Assembly: GCA_030765055.1 (NCBI GenBank)
Contig: CM060953.1
Coordinates: forward strand, 190,439,147-190,503,146
From: Mantis religiosa
Taxonomy: Eukaryota > Arthropoda > Insecta > Mantodea > Mantidae
DNA length: 64,000 nt
Reading direction: 5' to 3'
Shown here: positions 1 to 11,690 of the stretch, piece after piece
Position numbering within the stretch: position 1 is the stretch's first letter
Layout: every line of letters starts with the position of its first letter
The notes under the pieces: generated by a model
The model's database searches: none
Told to the model about the DNA's origin: nothing
Seen by the model: the letters and a program-made list of their open reading frames with translations, nothing else
Position numbers and translations under genes: made by a program

Positions 1-1830
1 AATTACCCTCATGTTTCACTTAAGTTTTATCACTAATTATAGAATGATAAAAATGTCAAAATCCCGCGCACAAATGGAGACTAGAAATTGCGAAACACCA
101 TAAGCTGCCCTTATATTCCAATTTAACTTACAAATAATATTCTCTAATGTATTTCAATGAACATTTGAGCTCTTATATTACAAATACCATAAAACATAAT
201 TGAGTAACTTCTGCTTTGAAATCTACATCAAAACCAATATTTGGTCCAAATTTTAAACTCATGTTTCTAAAAGTACTCAACAATTATAAATCAGAACATG
301 ACAAAAGTTGTAGGTAAATTATATGATAAGTATTCTAACATCAATGTTTGTCTCTAAAGCTAGCAAAACTTTAAAACCTACCCTTACATCGCTTTTATGC
401 CCGTATAAAAATAATATATTCCTGGTCAATGAGGGTACAAATTTGTTTACTTGGTAAGTATTACGAGATACCACAAAGTTATATGATATATTGGTCAACG
501 TCTTATGTACTAATGGCAGCATTGCCAAATCAGAACAAAACTTTACATATTCACTCTATAAATGCTATAAATACATTTTACTGAATTAAATATTTGCATG
601 TAATTCAAGATTTACTGTTAACGCAATACTACAATCATATCCTAAACTTTGAGTTCCAAAGGCAATTTAATTATACACAAAAGATAACCAAAAATATGGT
701 TATGTAAAGGGATTACATGAATATTATGGACTACAAATTCCATAACGATATTATCCGACACTTTAACCTTTTATTCCAATTAACCACCAAAAATCATTTA
801 GAGTAACTCTTTGTGTGTATGAGTCCCCGAAAAGCGTAGCTCACAACAAGGTCGGTACTTAAGTACAATATCTCGCATGTATATATCTGGACCAGCTCCA
901 AAAACTATCCTCTAGTGACATTTTATGTGAGCCATCTCTAAGCATTTGCCCCAAACTCAAATTTACTAAACTTATTATCGTTGTTATCGAGCAGGCGCTC
1001 TTATAGTTATATCGATTGTCCGCTAGGAGAGGCGCTTACTGACCGAGCCTTGCACTTCATAGATGGCCCTAGCTGTCATAACTTATCACGAGGGACAAGG
1101 TATCTAATTATTTAGAACTTTTCATATAAGTTGTACTTATGTTCATACCGTACGCCTTAGATTATATTTTGTTTTATCACCGGAAAGTAATCCACATCGG
1201 GATTTTATATAGACAAATATAAACAGAACCAAACAACTATTTCTGAGAATGGAAGTCTTCTAACATCCTTATAAAAGTAATTCTTCCAACTTCAAAGTCA
1301 TTGACATATTCAATATTATGAGACATTACATGAGATACTTGTGTTTATTAACGAGTCTGAATATTGAATTCATATGATAAGCTGATTGCTATGACACTCC
1401 TTCGAAGTTCCCTACTCTTTGAAACTCCAAGTGATAAACTAGACACAGAAGCTAATGTTGTCTGAAACAAGAAAGTCCCGTTATGCATTAGACATTATTT
1501 ATCGAATACTATGTCTACAATATACCACTGGGTTCTCTTATAGCTTTTTAGAATATGCCATACCAAATAAAAACATGTGAAAGTTCACTCCAGATCTCCA
1601 AATGAGCTTCTCTAATCTTGTAAAAGGTATGCTTACTTCTACTTCAAGTCTATTCTGATAATTATCTGTTTATTAATTTATTAATTAAATGTACAATATT
1701 ATATTGTTATTTTGTTCTCATTGCTAAGAATTCGAAAATTGTATAATTACTTCTCATTTAAGAAGACTATAGCTATTACATGTTGTATCCGAGGAAATAC
1801 TGTAACATGAACATCTTTGGTTTCTCACTT
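1..1830. repeat. Background repeat block, type 1 (copy 1)
   Basis: No coding signal is supported here. The stretch is a degenerate copy of a long non-coding block that recurs at about 4.2-6.4, 11.7-13.9, 23.9-25.6, 51.6-53.4 and 60.7-62.2 kb. Three landmarks are shared: an ataagctgccctta-like motif near 100, a cgtagctcacaa motif near 835, and the catagatggc module near 1058. The later part, about 1380-1700, is also seen near 14.88-15.22 kb and briefly near 43.11 kb. All copies have the same orientation. The nature of the block (old transposon, satellite or segmental duplication) cannot be decided from this window. Confidence 0.7.
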
Positions 1831-2335
1831 AGCAAGATGACTAATATTGCAGAGGTGGTTCTAGACCTCATTTCATCAGGATGTCTATGGAAGAGGGTGA
1901 AATAGGAAGGGCTATACGAGTTTTCCATAATATACGTAATTTCCCAGGAGTTTTACTTGCCATAGACTGCACACATATCCCAATTATATCACCTGGTGGG
2001 AATAATGACGAGTTTTACAGAAATCGCCATTGTTGGTTGTCTTTAAATGTTCATGCTGTTTGTGACTCAAAACTTTGTTTCCAGAATGTTGTTGCTAGGT
2101 GACCAGGTTCATCATATTATTGCAATATTTTTAGAAATGCTATAATTGATGGACAGTTTGAAGCTGAAGAATTTCCCCGAGGTGAGCTCCTAGGAGACAG
2201 TACTTATCGCTGTTGTCATTACTTACACCTACATTACAGAACGAGCATATAACAGGGCTCACAGACAAACAAGATCAGTTATTGAAAGGTCTTTTGGTGC
2301 TGTCATGTTTAAGAATAAAATTATCTGTGAAATTA
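1830..2335 (+). pseudogene. PIF/Harbinger (HARBI1-like) transposase fragment
   Basis: Decayed piece of a DDE_Tnp_4 (HARBI1-type) nuclease, which in this family cuts and joins transposon ends. The open part at 1881-2102 reads FPGVLLAIDCTHIPI, which is the first catalytic Asp region of the family, and then FYRNRHCWLSLNVHAVCD. After a stop in place of the Trp of the usual WPGS motif, the same frame continues with GELLGDSTY (second catalytic Asp region). A frame change near 2210-2240 then gives AYNRAHRQTRSVIERSFG, the conserved helix that ends with the catalytic Glu. The N-terminal half and terminal inverted repeats were not found, and the background repeat resumes near 2335. A second fragment of the same family lies at 54.2 kb. 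The family call is firm; the copy is inactive. Confidence 0.82.
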
Positions 2336-2404
2336 AGTGGCATATCTTCCTTCCAAGGATGTACTTATCCCACATACAGTTACCAACATTTACGTGAACA
2401 TATT

Positions 2405-2980
2405 GTCACACCCTACATTAGAATAGATTTAATATTTATTAGCTTTGGGGGGGAATCCGTAGCGGTAGAGCTAAACCATCTCAACAAACACTAGTTACAC
2501 CACGCGGTAGGGTGGACATGTTATTTTACTGATAACTAGCTTACCTGCATGGGTGTGAAAGGTGGAAGGTCCAGCGAAGGAAAACTCACAAATGCATTTT
2601 AAAAAGAGGTTTAATAATTCCAGACAACTTACATTCAATGAGGTTTGTGTTCCGGAGGGTTGCTACCAACACATCCTCTCTCTCTGGTGGCGGCTGGTCG
2701 TCTGCGAGGATGTGTTGGTAGCAACCCTCCGGAACACAAACCTCATTGAATGTAAGTTGTCTGGGATTATTAAACCTCCTTTTTAAAATGCATTTGTGAG
2801 TTTTCCTTCGCTGGACCTTCCACCTTTCACCACCATGCAGGTAAACTAGTTATCAGTAAAATAACATGTCCACCCTACCGCGTGGTGTAACTAGTGTTTG
2901 TTGAGATGGTTTAGCTCTACCGCTACGGATTCCCCCCCAAAGCTAATAAATATTAAGTCTATTCTAATGTAGGGTGTGAC
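2405..2980. mobile_element. Foldback (long inverted repeat) element, MITE-like
   Basis: The arms at about 2405-2678 and 2706-2980 are close to perfect reverse complements around a 27-nt spacer at 2679-2705. The ends are gtcacaccctaca at the left and its complement at the right. The arms include runs such as ggaatccgtagcggtagag on the left with its reverse complement on the right. The flanking bases (atatt before, aatatt after) could be the remains of a target duplication, but the exact duplication is unclear. There is no transposase inside, so it would be non-autonomous. Comparison with related background copies shows it interrupts the motif that reads aaaattgtgacattttatg elsewhere. Confidence 0.85.
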
Positions 2981-3533
2981 AATATTCTGCCATTTTATGT
3001 AAAATATCTCTAAACATTTTAGCGATACAGCAAGCTTTAGCGTATTGGCGCGGCAAACGACATGTATTTTTGAAATTTTTGGTTACAGTTAGCGAAGCTG
3101 TCATTCTAAGAGAGTTTAGCATAATTTTCTATGACCAATAAACCATTACGCATCAAAGGTCTTGTTTAAACACATTTTACAACATATTTTATATGAATAA
3201 AGATTCAGAATCATTCCTTCACTTTTCCAATAACTTTACAATATAGTTTCCGTTTACTGTAATTTAGCGGGAATGACATTGAAATTCAAGGGCCGCAGAT
3301 TCCGATGCGCTTTTCAAACATTTAACCATCACTTACGTTTCCTGTACCTCTCCTGTATCTACAACAAAATTTCTGTAAGCGTTTTTCTTAAACTTGTTTC
3401 AGATAGATAAGTCTTGGTAGACAGTAAATGTGTGCATAACTAGCTCTTATAATTACATAATATCGAGGAAGCGTTCCTTTAGTTACATCGCTAGTCCACC
3501 AGGACAGACCTTGCCTTGTCTCCCATAGATGGC

Positions 3534-4170
3534 TCTAGTTGTAATAAGTTATCGCGGGAGAAGGACTTGTAATAATTTATAAAGTTTTACACCAAATTGT
3601 ATTTATATTCCCAGAAACCCCTTATATTTAGTACAGTTGTACTACAGGAGAGTAACCAGCAGCTAAAGGATGTAATGAGACAAAACTGAAGGAAGTTTTA
3701 AATGTGTGTCAGAATGGATGTCCTCTAAAGTAGATATAAAACTGCATTTTTCCGCAATTGTTTTCAGTTATTATTTTGCATTGAATGTTGATCTCAAAAC
3801 GAATATTTTACCATATTTGTTGAACAACATTAATTAAATTTAGACGTTAACATGCTCTAGCTGTAATAAGTTATCGCGAGAGACAAGATTTGTAATAATT
3901 TATAAAGTTTTTCACCAAATTGTATTTATGTTCCCAGAAACTCCTTAGATTTAATTGGGTTTTAGTACATGAGAGTAGCCAGTAGCTACAGGATATAATG
4001 AGACAAAATTGAACGAACTAATAATTATGTGTCAGAAAGGAACTCCGCTAAAGTAGATATAAAACTGCATTTCTTCGCAGTTGCTTTTAATTACTTATTT
4101 TTAATAAAATCTGAAAATAAACTTTATGCTGGTTTTGTTGAAGAACATTAATTTCAATGAGACGTTAACA
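3534..4170. repeat. Local tandem duplication, two units of about 319 bp
   Basis: The stretch starting at ctctagttgtaataagttatcgc (3534) is repeated from about 3854 with the same order of landmarks: ttataaagttt, then ccagaaac, then gtaaccagcagctaa, then aaagtagatataaaactgcat. The second unit runs to about 4170. Neither unit has a coding signal. This is a local duplication inside a type 2 background block. Confidence 0.75.
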
Positions 4171-4199
4171 TGGCAAAGATTGGTATTGCCAAAATTAAA

Positions 4200-4747
4200 G
4201 ATTTTAAGGTCAAGAAATATACATACATTTCTGCTATTTGCATTCGGACAGACAGATACATCACATATCATAGTTACATTTATGTGAATAAGACCTAATA
4301 AGATTATCACACTGAGGTGGTGAGTCTTGTTCTTTCTGGCAATTCTAACATTAAAGATTTCAAAATAAAAGTGTCCGCTACATGTATATCCATTATTTCT
4401 TTTACAAGAAAGGGAGCTCCATTTCTCCAGAGAGAAAAAAACAATATAATGCTTCCAACTATTTTTGAAAACAGGAATACTTAAAATTGTGTTTCTTTTA
4501 TATTCATGTCACCAAATTGCAAATATATTTCGTTAAACAACTATTTCAGAAGTCACATTTACCTTATATGGAAACCGTGAGAGACTTTCTTTAACTTAAG
4601 GTCTAACTAGGAAAATGTAGCGGCTGAAAAATCGAATTATTTTAAGGGAGTTTTATATTCTTCATATAATATTTCACCTACGTTTTATGACTGACTATAA
4701 AACGATAAGATTTATACAATCTCGCGTAGAAATGGAGACTGATAATT

Positions 4748-4798
<51 letters not shown>

Positions 4799-6410
4799 AA
4801 CATAAGCTGCCCTTACATTCAAACTTAACTTACAAATAATATTCTCTCATGTATCTAGATGAACATTGTGGCTCTTACATTACAAATACATTAAAGATAA
4901 TTTACTACCTTTCAGCTTAAAAATCTACATCTAAATCTATGTTTGGTCAAACTTTGTACCACTTTAAACCCATGTTTGTAAACATACTGCAAAATTATAA
5001 ATCAGAAGTTGACAATTGGATAAGCAATGTCTATCTCTAAAGCTAGCCACATTTCTAAAAGCTACCCTTATATCATTTTAGCCCCGTATAAAAATATACT
5101 CGCTGGTCCATGAAGGTACAAATTTGTGTACTTGGTAAGTGATACGGGATACCACAAAATTATATGATGATATTACTCAACAACTTATGTACTAATTGGC
5201 AGCATTTTGCCAATCCGAACGAAACTTTGCATATTTACTCTATAAGTGTTATAAATAAAATTTACTGACTGAAATACTTCCAGGAGATTCAAGATTTATT
5301 GTTAAGTCAATACCACAAGCTTATCGTAAACTTTGAGATCCTAAGGCAATTTAATTATACACAAAACGATAACTAAAAATACGGCTCAGAAAATCCTACT
5401 TTTATGTAAAGGGATTAAAGGAATATTATTAATTACAGGTTTCATAGCAATATTCTACGGAGTCTTAAACATTTATTCCACTTAACCATCAAAATTCATT
5501 TGGAGGAAATCTTTGTGTGTGTATGTGTGTCCGAGCAGCGTAGCTCACAACCGATATTACAAATAACTAAAACATGGTTGGTACTTAAGTACAATATCTC
5601 TCATGTAAATATGTTGACCTACTCCAAAAACTATTCTCTATATCTACAAATTTGTCATTTTATATGAGCCATCTCTAAGCATTTGATCCAAACATAAATT
5701 TATTAAACGTGTTATTGTTATGTTATCGAGAAGGTGATCTTTTAGTTATATCGACTATCCGCCTGGAGAGCCCCTTACTGACCAAGCCTTGCTCTCCATA
5801 AATGGCTCTAGCTGTAATAACTTATCACGAGAGACAAGATTTGCAATTATTTAAAATGTTTTTATATAAGTTGTACCTATCTTCTTCCTATACACCCTAC
5901 ATTATACTTTGTTTTATCCCCTGAGAGAAATTAGCGTCTAGAATTTATATAGAGACAAACCAGGAAAACAAGCGTCTCTTTGTGAGAAGGGAAGTGTACG
6001 AAAATGTTTATAAAACTGCTTTTTTTAAATTAAATATCAATGAAGTATTCCAATACAGAAACATTTTGTCCTTATTTTGTTGATTAACAGGTCTGAATAT
6101 TGCATTCACATGATTTTCTCTACTCAGGATCTTTAGCAACTCTTACTTCTCGATCCAAGATATGAACATCATATTGCAACTGTTTTTAATTCTAGTGAAG
6201 TCCAAGCTTCCTGTGACAGTCAAATGTTTTATTATGTGTTTAAAATGGGAAGAGTTCTCGCCTGTAGCGAATCAAATGCGTTATAGCTTTCATCGTTGCC
6301 ACCTCGTATCCCCACTCTTTTTATATTTCCCTCTCTCTAGCACACTTGCAAATGTTCGTGGCGCTAGACGGAAGGGAACGCAAACTGAATTTTCCAAAGT
6401 TTTATAACAA
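4200..6410. repeat. Background repeat block, type 1 (copy 2)
   Basis: Same order of modules as copy 1: ataagctgccctta at about 4801, cgtagctcacaaccg near 5540, and the catagatggc-type module near 5796 (here cataaatggc). Its end near 6410 matches the end of copy 3 near 13860, including ttcgtggcgctagacg at 6355. The only unusual feature is an expanded poly(A) run. No gene is supported. Confidence 0.7.
4750..4797. repeat. Poly(A) tract
   Basis: Nearly 48 uninterrupted A residues. The other background copies have only a short A run at the same place, for example near 12250, so this is local slippage and not the tail of a retrotransposon. Confidence 0.95.
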
Positions 6411-7950
6411 TAAGTTATTTACGTGGACAGGCGTGCGGAGATGGCTTTACACTGATGAGCTTTCAATGGCTGAATAATCCTTGACACTTGGAAAAGTTAA
6501 AAAATAAAAGAATAACAAACTTATGTAACCATTAACAATGCTGCCATATACAAAAATGTAAGTTTGGGTTACTCTATATCCCAGCGCGGCCGGTCATGGA
6601 TTAACATAAACCTTTTGGTATGCATGTGTGTGTCCGAACTGCATAACTCAAAACCGATATTTGCAATAACTAAAACATTGTACTTATGTAAGTCCATATC
6701 TCCCATTTCTAGAAACTATCCACTGCATGAACAAAAATGTATCTTTTTGTATAAAACATCTCTAACCACTTGGTCCGATCTTCAGATGTTTAACCTATTG
6801 GCATGACAAACAAAATGAACCATTTGAACTTTTTGGAAACAGCTTGTGAAATTCTCTCATTCTGGATGGCTTTCCTACAATTTTCTATAACTGCTAAGTC
6901 ACAGAATATAGAACAATTTTCATTACACCAACATTTAGAGCTTGTTAACATATTTTAATGTAATTACGGTTCACAGTTACCCTTTGTTTTTATCTTCAAG
7001 TTTCCAATGGCTTTATATATTTGTTTCCTGTGATTTCCCTGAAATAGAATAGAATTTCAAAAGCAGCATATCGCGATCCGCTCTTTAAACATCTAACCAC
7101 CATTGGAGGTTCCTGTATCCTTCTTTTATCTAAAGCGAAATGTTTAGTTCAACTGTTTCTGTAAACGTTTATCCTATACTTATAACAGATAGATAAATAA
7201 GCTATAGAAGAGTAGACTGAGAAAGTAATGTGAGTATATAGTACACTAAGTTACTATTATGAACAAACATGGAAGAGATGGTCTTCTAGTTATACCAATT
7301 GTCTGCTAGAATAGGCAGCTACCGACCTTGACTTGCTCTCCATAGATGGCTCTACCTGTAATAATTAATCGCCAGAGGCAAACTTTGTAAATATATACTA
7401 AACTTTAATACAAATTGTACTTATGTTCCAAACACACACCCTTATTTTAATTGTGTTTATAACTTAAGAGTAACCAGCTACTGCGAGTTATACAGAGAAA
7501 AACCAATGGAAGAAACAATTGTTCATGAGAAAGGAAAACCTCTAAAGTTGTTATAAAGTTATCCTTTTTTCCAAATTGAATGTATATGTGTGGCGCAATT
7601 ATAGCATTCCCTTTTGGATGATTAAGGTTTGTTGAAATAAACATTTTAATTTGGTACACACAAAATTTACTGAAGGTTCCATTATATTAGTATCAATTAA
7701 ATGTATTTCTCCACTAACATCGAACTCATACAAGTAGGTTTTGTAATTATCATTCTCAGAAACTGATTATCTGGTACAAGTAAACTATTGCAGTGCAGAG
7801 ATCAACTAATTGAAAACTTTTAAGTGCTAATTGCAATGTGATATCCTTGAAATTTTATTATCTTTGCATTGCCAAGAGTTCAAATATAAATAATGGCATT
7901 CCATTTAACAGCAATATAGGTAGAAATTGGTACATTTCGCAATCATGTTT
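6410..7950. repeat. Background repeat block, type 3 (copy 1)
   Basis: Non-coding block matching 16478-18120 plus the continuation at 21903-22060. It starts with ttatttacgtggacaggcgt and contains ggtatgcatgtgtgtgt near 6615 and the catagatggc module near 7341. It ends where a LINE fragment begins. No coding signal was seen. Confidence 0.7.
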
Positions 7951-8340
7951 ATTCAACATGGCTGCTGCTGACATAGTTACAAGTGTTACAGACCTGCCAC
8001 AAACAAAAGTAATTAGGCATGCAGAAGTTTTGGTGTTGGGTTCAACAGACAAGGGGGAACTACAAATACCACTTGAAGGATTACAAGAGTGGGTCGACGA
8101 CAATAAATTTGTCATCATCGAAGAAAAGGGTGTAGTGATGGTCTAAGACTATATTGAACGCCATTGGCGATAGAAAATACCTTCAAATACCTGGGAGTCA
8201 CATTACAACCGACATTGTCATCGTTTAGGACATAGTATCCCCTGCCATCAAAGCCATTTACGATATAAACAACCTGCAATTACTAGCTCCTGACTCAGCA
8301 ATGAACTTGTTTCGGTAACACTGGTAGAACTAATGTGGTG
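7950..8340 (+). pseudogene. LINE reverse transcriptase fragment (palm to thumb region)
   Basis: The open frame to 8146 includes LPQTKVIRHAEVLVLGST. This fits the RT palm motif C context (normally YADDLVLGS), with the catalytic Asp pair lost (HAEV). It is followed by LEGLQEWVDDNKFVI, which resembles the usual L..L..W...N.L.IN segment. After a frame change the motif NTFKYLGVTLQPTLSSF appears near 8177-8230, matching the conserved YLGV.L element of LINE RTs. The fragment is short and frame-shifted. It ends just before a CA microsatellite. Clade is uncertain, perhaps Jockey-like. Confidence 0.6.
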
Positions 8341-8349
8341 AGGATGGAA

Positions 8350-8369
8350 AAGGTGACACACATACACAC

Positions 8370-8452
<83 letters not shown>
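8350..8452. repeat. (CA)n microsatellite
   Basis: Imperfect CA/CATA repeats from 8350 pass into a long pure CA run from about 8380 to 8452. It separates two LINE fragments on opposite strands. Confidence 0.97.
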
Positions 8453-8453
<1 letters not shown>

Positions 8454-8689
8454 CAGTTGGCAGGCTGAGGAACATCCCGAAGGGGATCAAGTCGTGCACC
8501 TGCTCTGGAAAGAGCTTAACCACGTAGTGACAGGATGTGGATGTTGCAGGATGACGGGTGGAAAGATAGGAGGTGGCATGTTGCTCCTCGACGACTACAG
8601 ATACGGGTGCTACGGCTGTCATGCACCGCTGGTGGATAATCTAATCAACTAGGAAAAGGAAAGCAGAAATTTAAGTATCCAGACAAAAA

Positions 8690-9490
8690 TCCTTGGTGAT
8701 TGTAAATTTTGTGTGCCTTATGGTTACCGCTAATGTCCGCAGGCCATGTGGAGTAGCCGGTATCGCTTTAAGCAACTCTCGCGTGGTAAATAGTCTCCAA
8801 GAGATCTAGTTAAGGCACTCTGATGATGAGGTAACCTTTCGTAAAATTTGGAGACCCGGCGCCTAATTTCATCCTCCACATAACGGAGGGGTGAAGTCTC
8901 GTGAAGAAATCTCACGGGGAAACTTGTGCATACAGAATAAATAATCCGAAGACATTTATTCTGTATTCGCTGGAGCAGTATCAGATTTGAGCCTGAGGCC
9001 ATGCCCCAGACTTCACACGCGTAGAGCATGACAGGAAGGACCAGATCCATGAAGAGGCGCTACTTCAGGGGAACAGACATCACGGAACGCCACACAGGAT
9101 ATTGTGATGCAGAGGCACCGCACGACCGATGCGCTAGCTCCCGGATATGCTCCTAAAAAGTTAGGTCCTTATGCAGCTTGACTCCCAAGTATTTGTTTGA
9201 ATTCTCCCACCTAATCCTTTGCCATAATAGGAGAATATGAGGAAATTGGCGGGAAAGTTGTGAACAGGTACGCTTGTGTTTTCTCCGTATTGATGGACAA
9301 TCGCCAAAGCGTGCACCATTCTTGGAGGAGGCTGAGGTATCGTTGTATAGGGTTGAAAGCCCTGCGTGGATTTCTATTTTTGGAATATCACAGCACGCCA
9401 TCAACACACTGTGCTACATTGTTCAGTAGTAAGGTCAGCCACATAAACGATATCCTTATAGTTCGTCACCAATTCAGTGAACAATTCTTT
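8690..9490 (-). pseudogene. Jockey-type LINE, RT C-terminal fragment
   Basis: Reading the minus strand from 9490 downward, a degenerate palm motif (VYVADL in place of YADDL) is followed by NKYLGVKLHKDLTF (around 9155-9190). Then come LPVMLYACEVWGMA, RIIYSV, FPVRFLHE, YVEDEIRRR and RSLGDYLPR (8730-9050). The last run matches the C-terminus of the copy at 57211-58233 residue for residue in several blocks, so both belong to one family. The fragment has frame changes and stops. The EN domain and the RT N-terminal half are missing. Confidence 0.82.
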
Positions 9491-10640
9491 CTACATCGGT
9501 GAGAATTTTGTTTCACGGCATTTGTTTACTGTTTATCCGCAATTTTTACCTATGTGTAGACGAAAATGAAAACAAAAGCGTGTCATAGTGCGTTCAGAAA
9601 ATAATACGACTCATCCATCGCCTTCTATAACTGTGATATTTACAAGTTTCTTGGCGTTAGCACGTGTTTGTTAACATGTTCAGAAAACAGAAGTACAAGA
9701 AATTTAAGTGCTTTGTTAGCGCTAAGACAAATGTAAACTTACATTTGTTAACGTCGATTTTAACATGTGTTGGTGAAATCACGCATTGGCATGATAACAT
9801 CAACTCTGTTGTATCTAAGGAAATACTGTAACATGAGCGTCTTTAGTTTCGCACTTAGCAAGATGACTAATATGGTAGATGTTATAGTATCAAAGTTTTA
9901 ATATATTTCAAATTCATAGCTGACTATAACGCAGTCTTCTGATATCTCCAAATGTGTACTGTGGCCAAGTACTTAATAAGTTAACAGTTCTGTAACTCTG
10001 ATACTTTTAGATGGTTCTGTTGGTAGAAGTGTATACTCGTGAAACATCTGTTTCGTCGAAACTCTTTGGTGAACTGAATTTGTTCATTTATTGTAAGATC
10101 CTTAAATAACCCTGGTTAAAACTAATATTACTGAGATATTGTTAATATATATTTATTTTGGATTTATGTATTATTTATTATTTATTTAATGTTCATTGTT
10201 TGTTTTTATTAACTGTAGTTAAGATGTTTCAACGTGACATAATTATGTATGCTTGAATATATATATGACACAAATCTAAATAAAGAACCTCTTAATAGTA
10301 AATATCATTTGACAGTCAATATTTTAACACTATTTTCAAATTATCACAATTTTACAAATCATAACAAACTTTAGACATCTAACCTTTAGCTACTACAAGC
10401 AGAAATTCCAGGAATGAAATGTTTACAGGAAATTCAAGACTCATAGCTATTCAGCAATTGAAATATATTTGAAATTCATTATTCCTTAAAGATAAATAAT
10501 GACGTAGAAAGAACTGAAAGTAATGCAGTAAAAGGTATTTTGATGTGCAGGAATTATACGAAAATCTTCCACCAATTCTTTGGTAACAATATACCATCGA
10601 AAATCTACCCTTTACGTCCAAATAACACGCAAATACATTT
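9490..10640. repeat. Non-coding; second half duplicated at 54.87-55.64 kb
   Basis: From 9490 to about 9890 nothing is recognised, apart from a short stretch near 9810-9870 that resembles the sequence upstream of the Harbinger fragment at 1780-1850. From about 9890, the sequence runs parallel to 54870 onward, including ggtagaagtgtatactcgtg and catctgtttcgtcgaaa in both. The parallel continues into the type 2 background block. This is a long direct duplication within the window. Confidence 0.65.
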
Positions 10641-11690
10641 TTAAAAAAGTTTAGTAAGTGTTTGTGTATGTATGTGTGTGAGCCCAGCCGTACACCATAA
10701 TTCACAACTAATATTTGAATAACTGAACAATGGTACTTATATGTAAGTGGCATATCTTCCTTCCAAGGATGTACTTATCCCACATACAGTAACCAACATC
10801 TACCTCAACAACATTGTGACATTTTATATGAAATATCTCTAAATATTTGAGCAACACACCCGGTTTTAGGCTATTGGCATGACAAACGAAAGGTATTTTT
10901 TTTTAAATTTTTGGTAACAGTTACAGAAACAGTCATTCTGAAAGAGTTTTAGATAATTTTCTATGACTGATAAATCATAGCATATCAAAAGTCTTGTTTA
11001 ACCATAGTTTAGAACATATTTTATATTAATAAAGATTCAGAATCATTCCTTCATTTTTCCAATGACTTTACAATATAGCTTGTGTTTCCTGTAATTTAGC
11101 GGAAATGCAAAGGAAACTCAAACGCCGCATATTGCGATACGCTTTTCAAACATATAACTATCCTTTAAGGTTCCTGTATCTCCCTTGAATCTACAACAAA
11201 ATTTCTATAAGCGTTTTTCTTAAACTTGCTGTAGATAGATAGATATGTATTTGTGGACAGTAGATGTGAGCATAACTTACTCTTATAATCATATAATATC
11301 GAGGAAGTGTTCCTTTAGTTACTTCGGTAGTCCACCACGACTAACTTTGCCTTGTGTCCCATAGATGGCTCTAGCTGTAATAAGTTATCGCGAGAGACAG
11401 GACTTGTAATAATTTATAAAGTTTTACACCAATTTGCATTTATTTTCCCAGAAACACCTTAAATTTAGCTCAGTTTTAATATATAAGAGTAACCAGCAGC
11501 TAAAGGATGTAATGAGAGAAAATTGAAAGAAATAGAAATTATGTGTCAGAAAGGAAGTCCGCTAAGGTAGAAATATAAATGCATTTTTTCCCAGTTGCTA
11601 TCAATTATTTATTCTTAATTAAATTTGATCATACGTTGTATGCTAACTTTGTTGAAGAACTTTAATTTCAATGAGACGTTTCCATGGCAA
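10640..11690. repeat. Background repeat block, type 2 (copy 2)
   Basis: Contains catatcttccttccaagg near 10751, the catagatggc module near 11359, and a run of accaattt and cagaaac landmarks shared with the other type 2 copies. No gene is supported. Confidence 0.7.

Larger units (their letters stand above)
2335..4200. repeat. Background repeat block, type 2 (copy 1)
   Basis: Non-coding block shared with about 10.64-11.69, 43.98-45.00, 53.40-54.11 and 55.64-56.54 kb. Landmarks are catatcttccttcc near 2340, the catagatggc module near 3523, and aaagtagatataaaac near 3730. It is split by a foldback element at 2405-2980 and contains a local tandem duplication from about 3534 to 4170. Confidence 0.7.

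Noticed and set aside
8248..8652. Long frames of alternating residues (VCVCVC, HTHTHT) over 8.25-8.65 kb
   Set aside because: They are translations of the CA microsatellite and not proteins.
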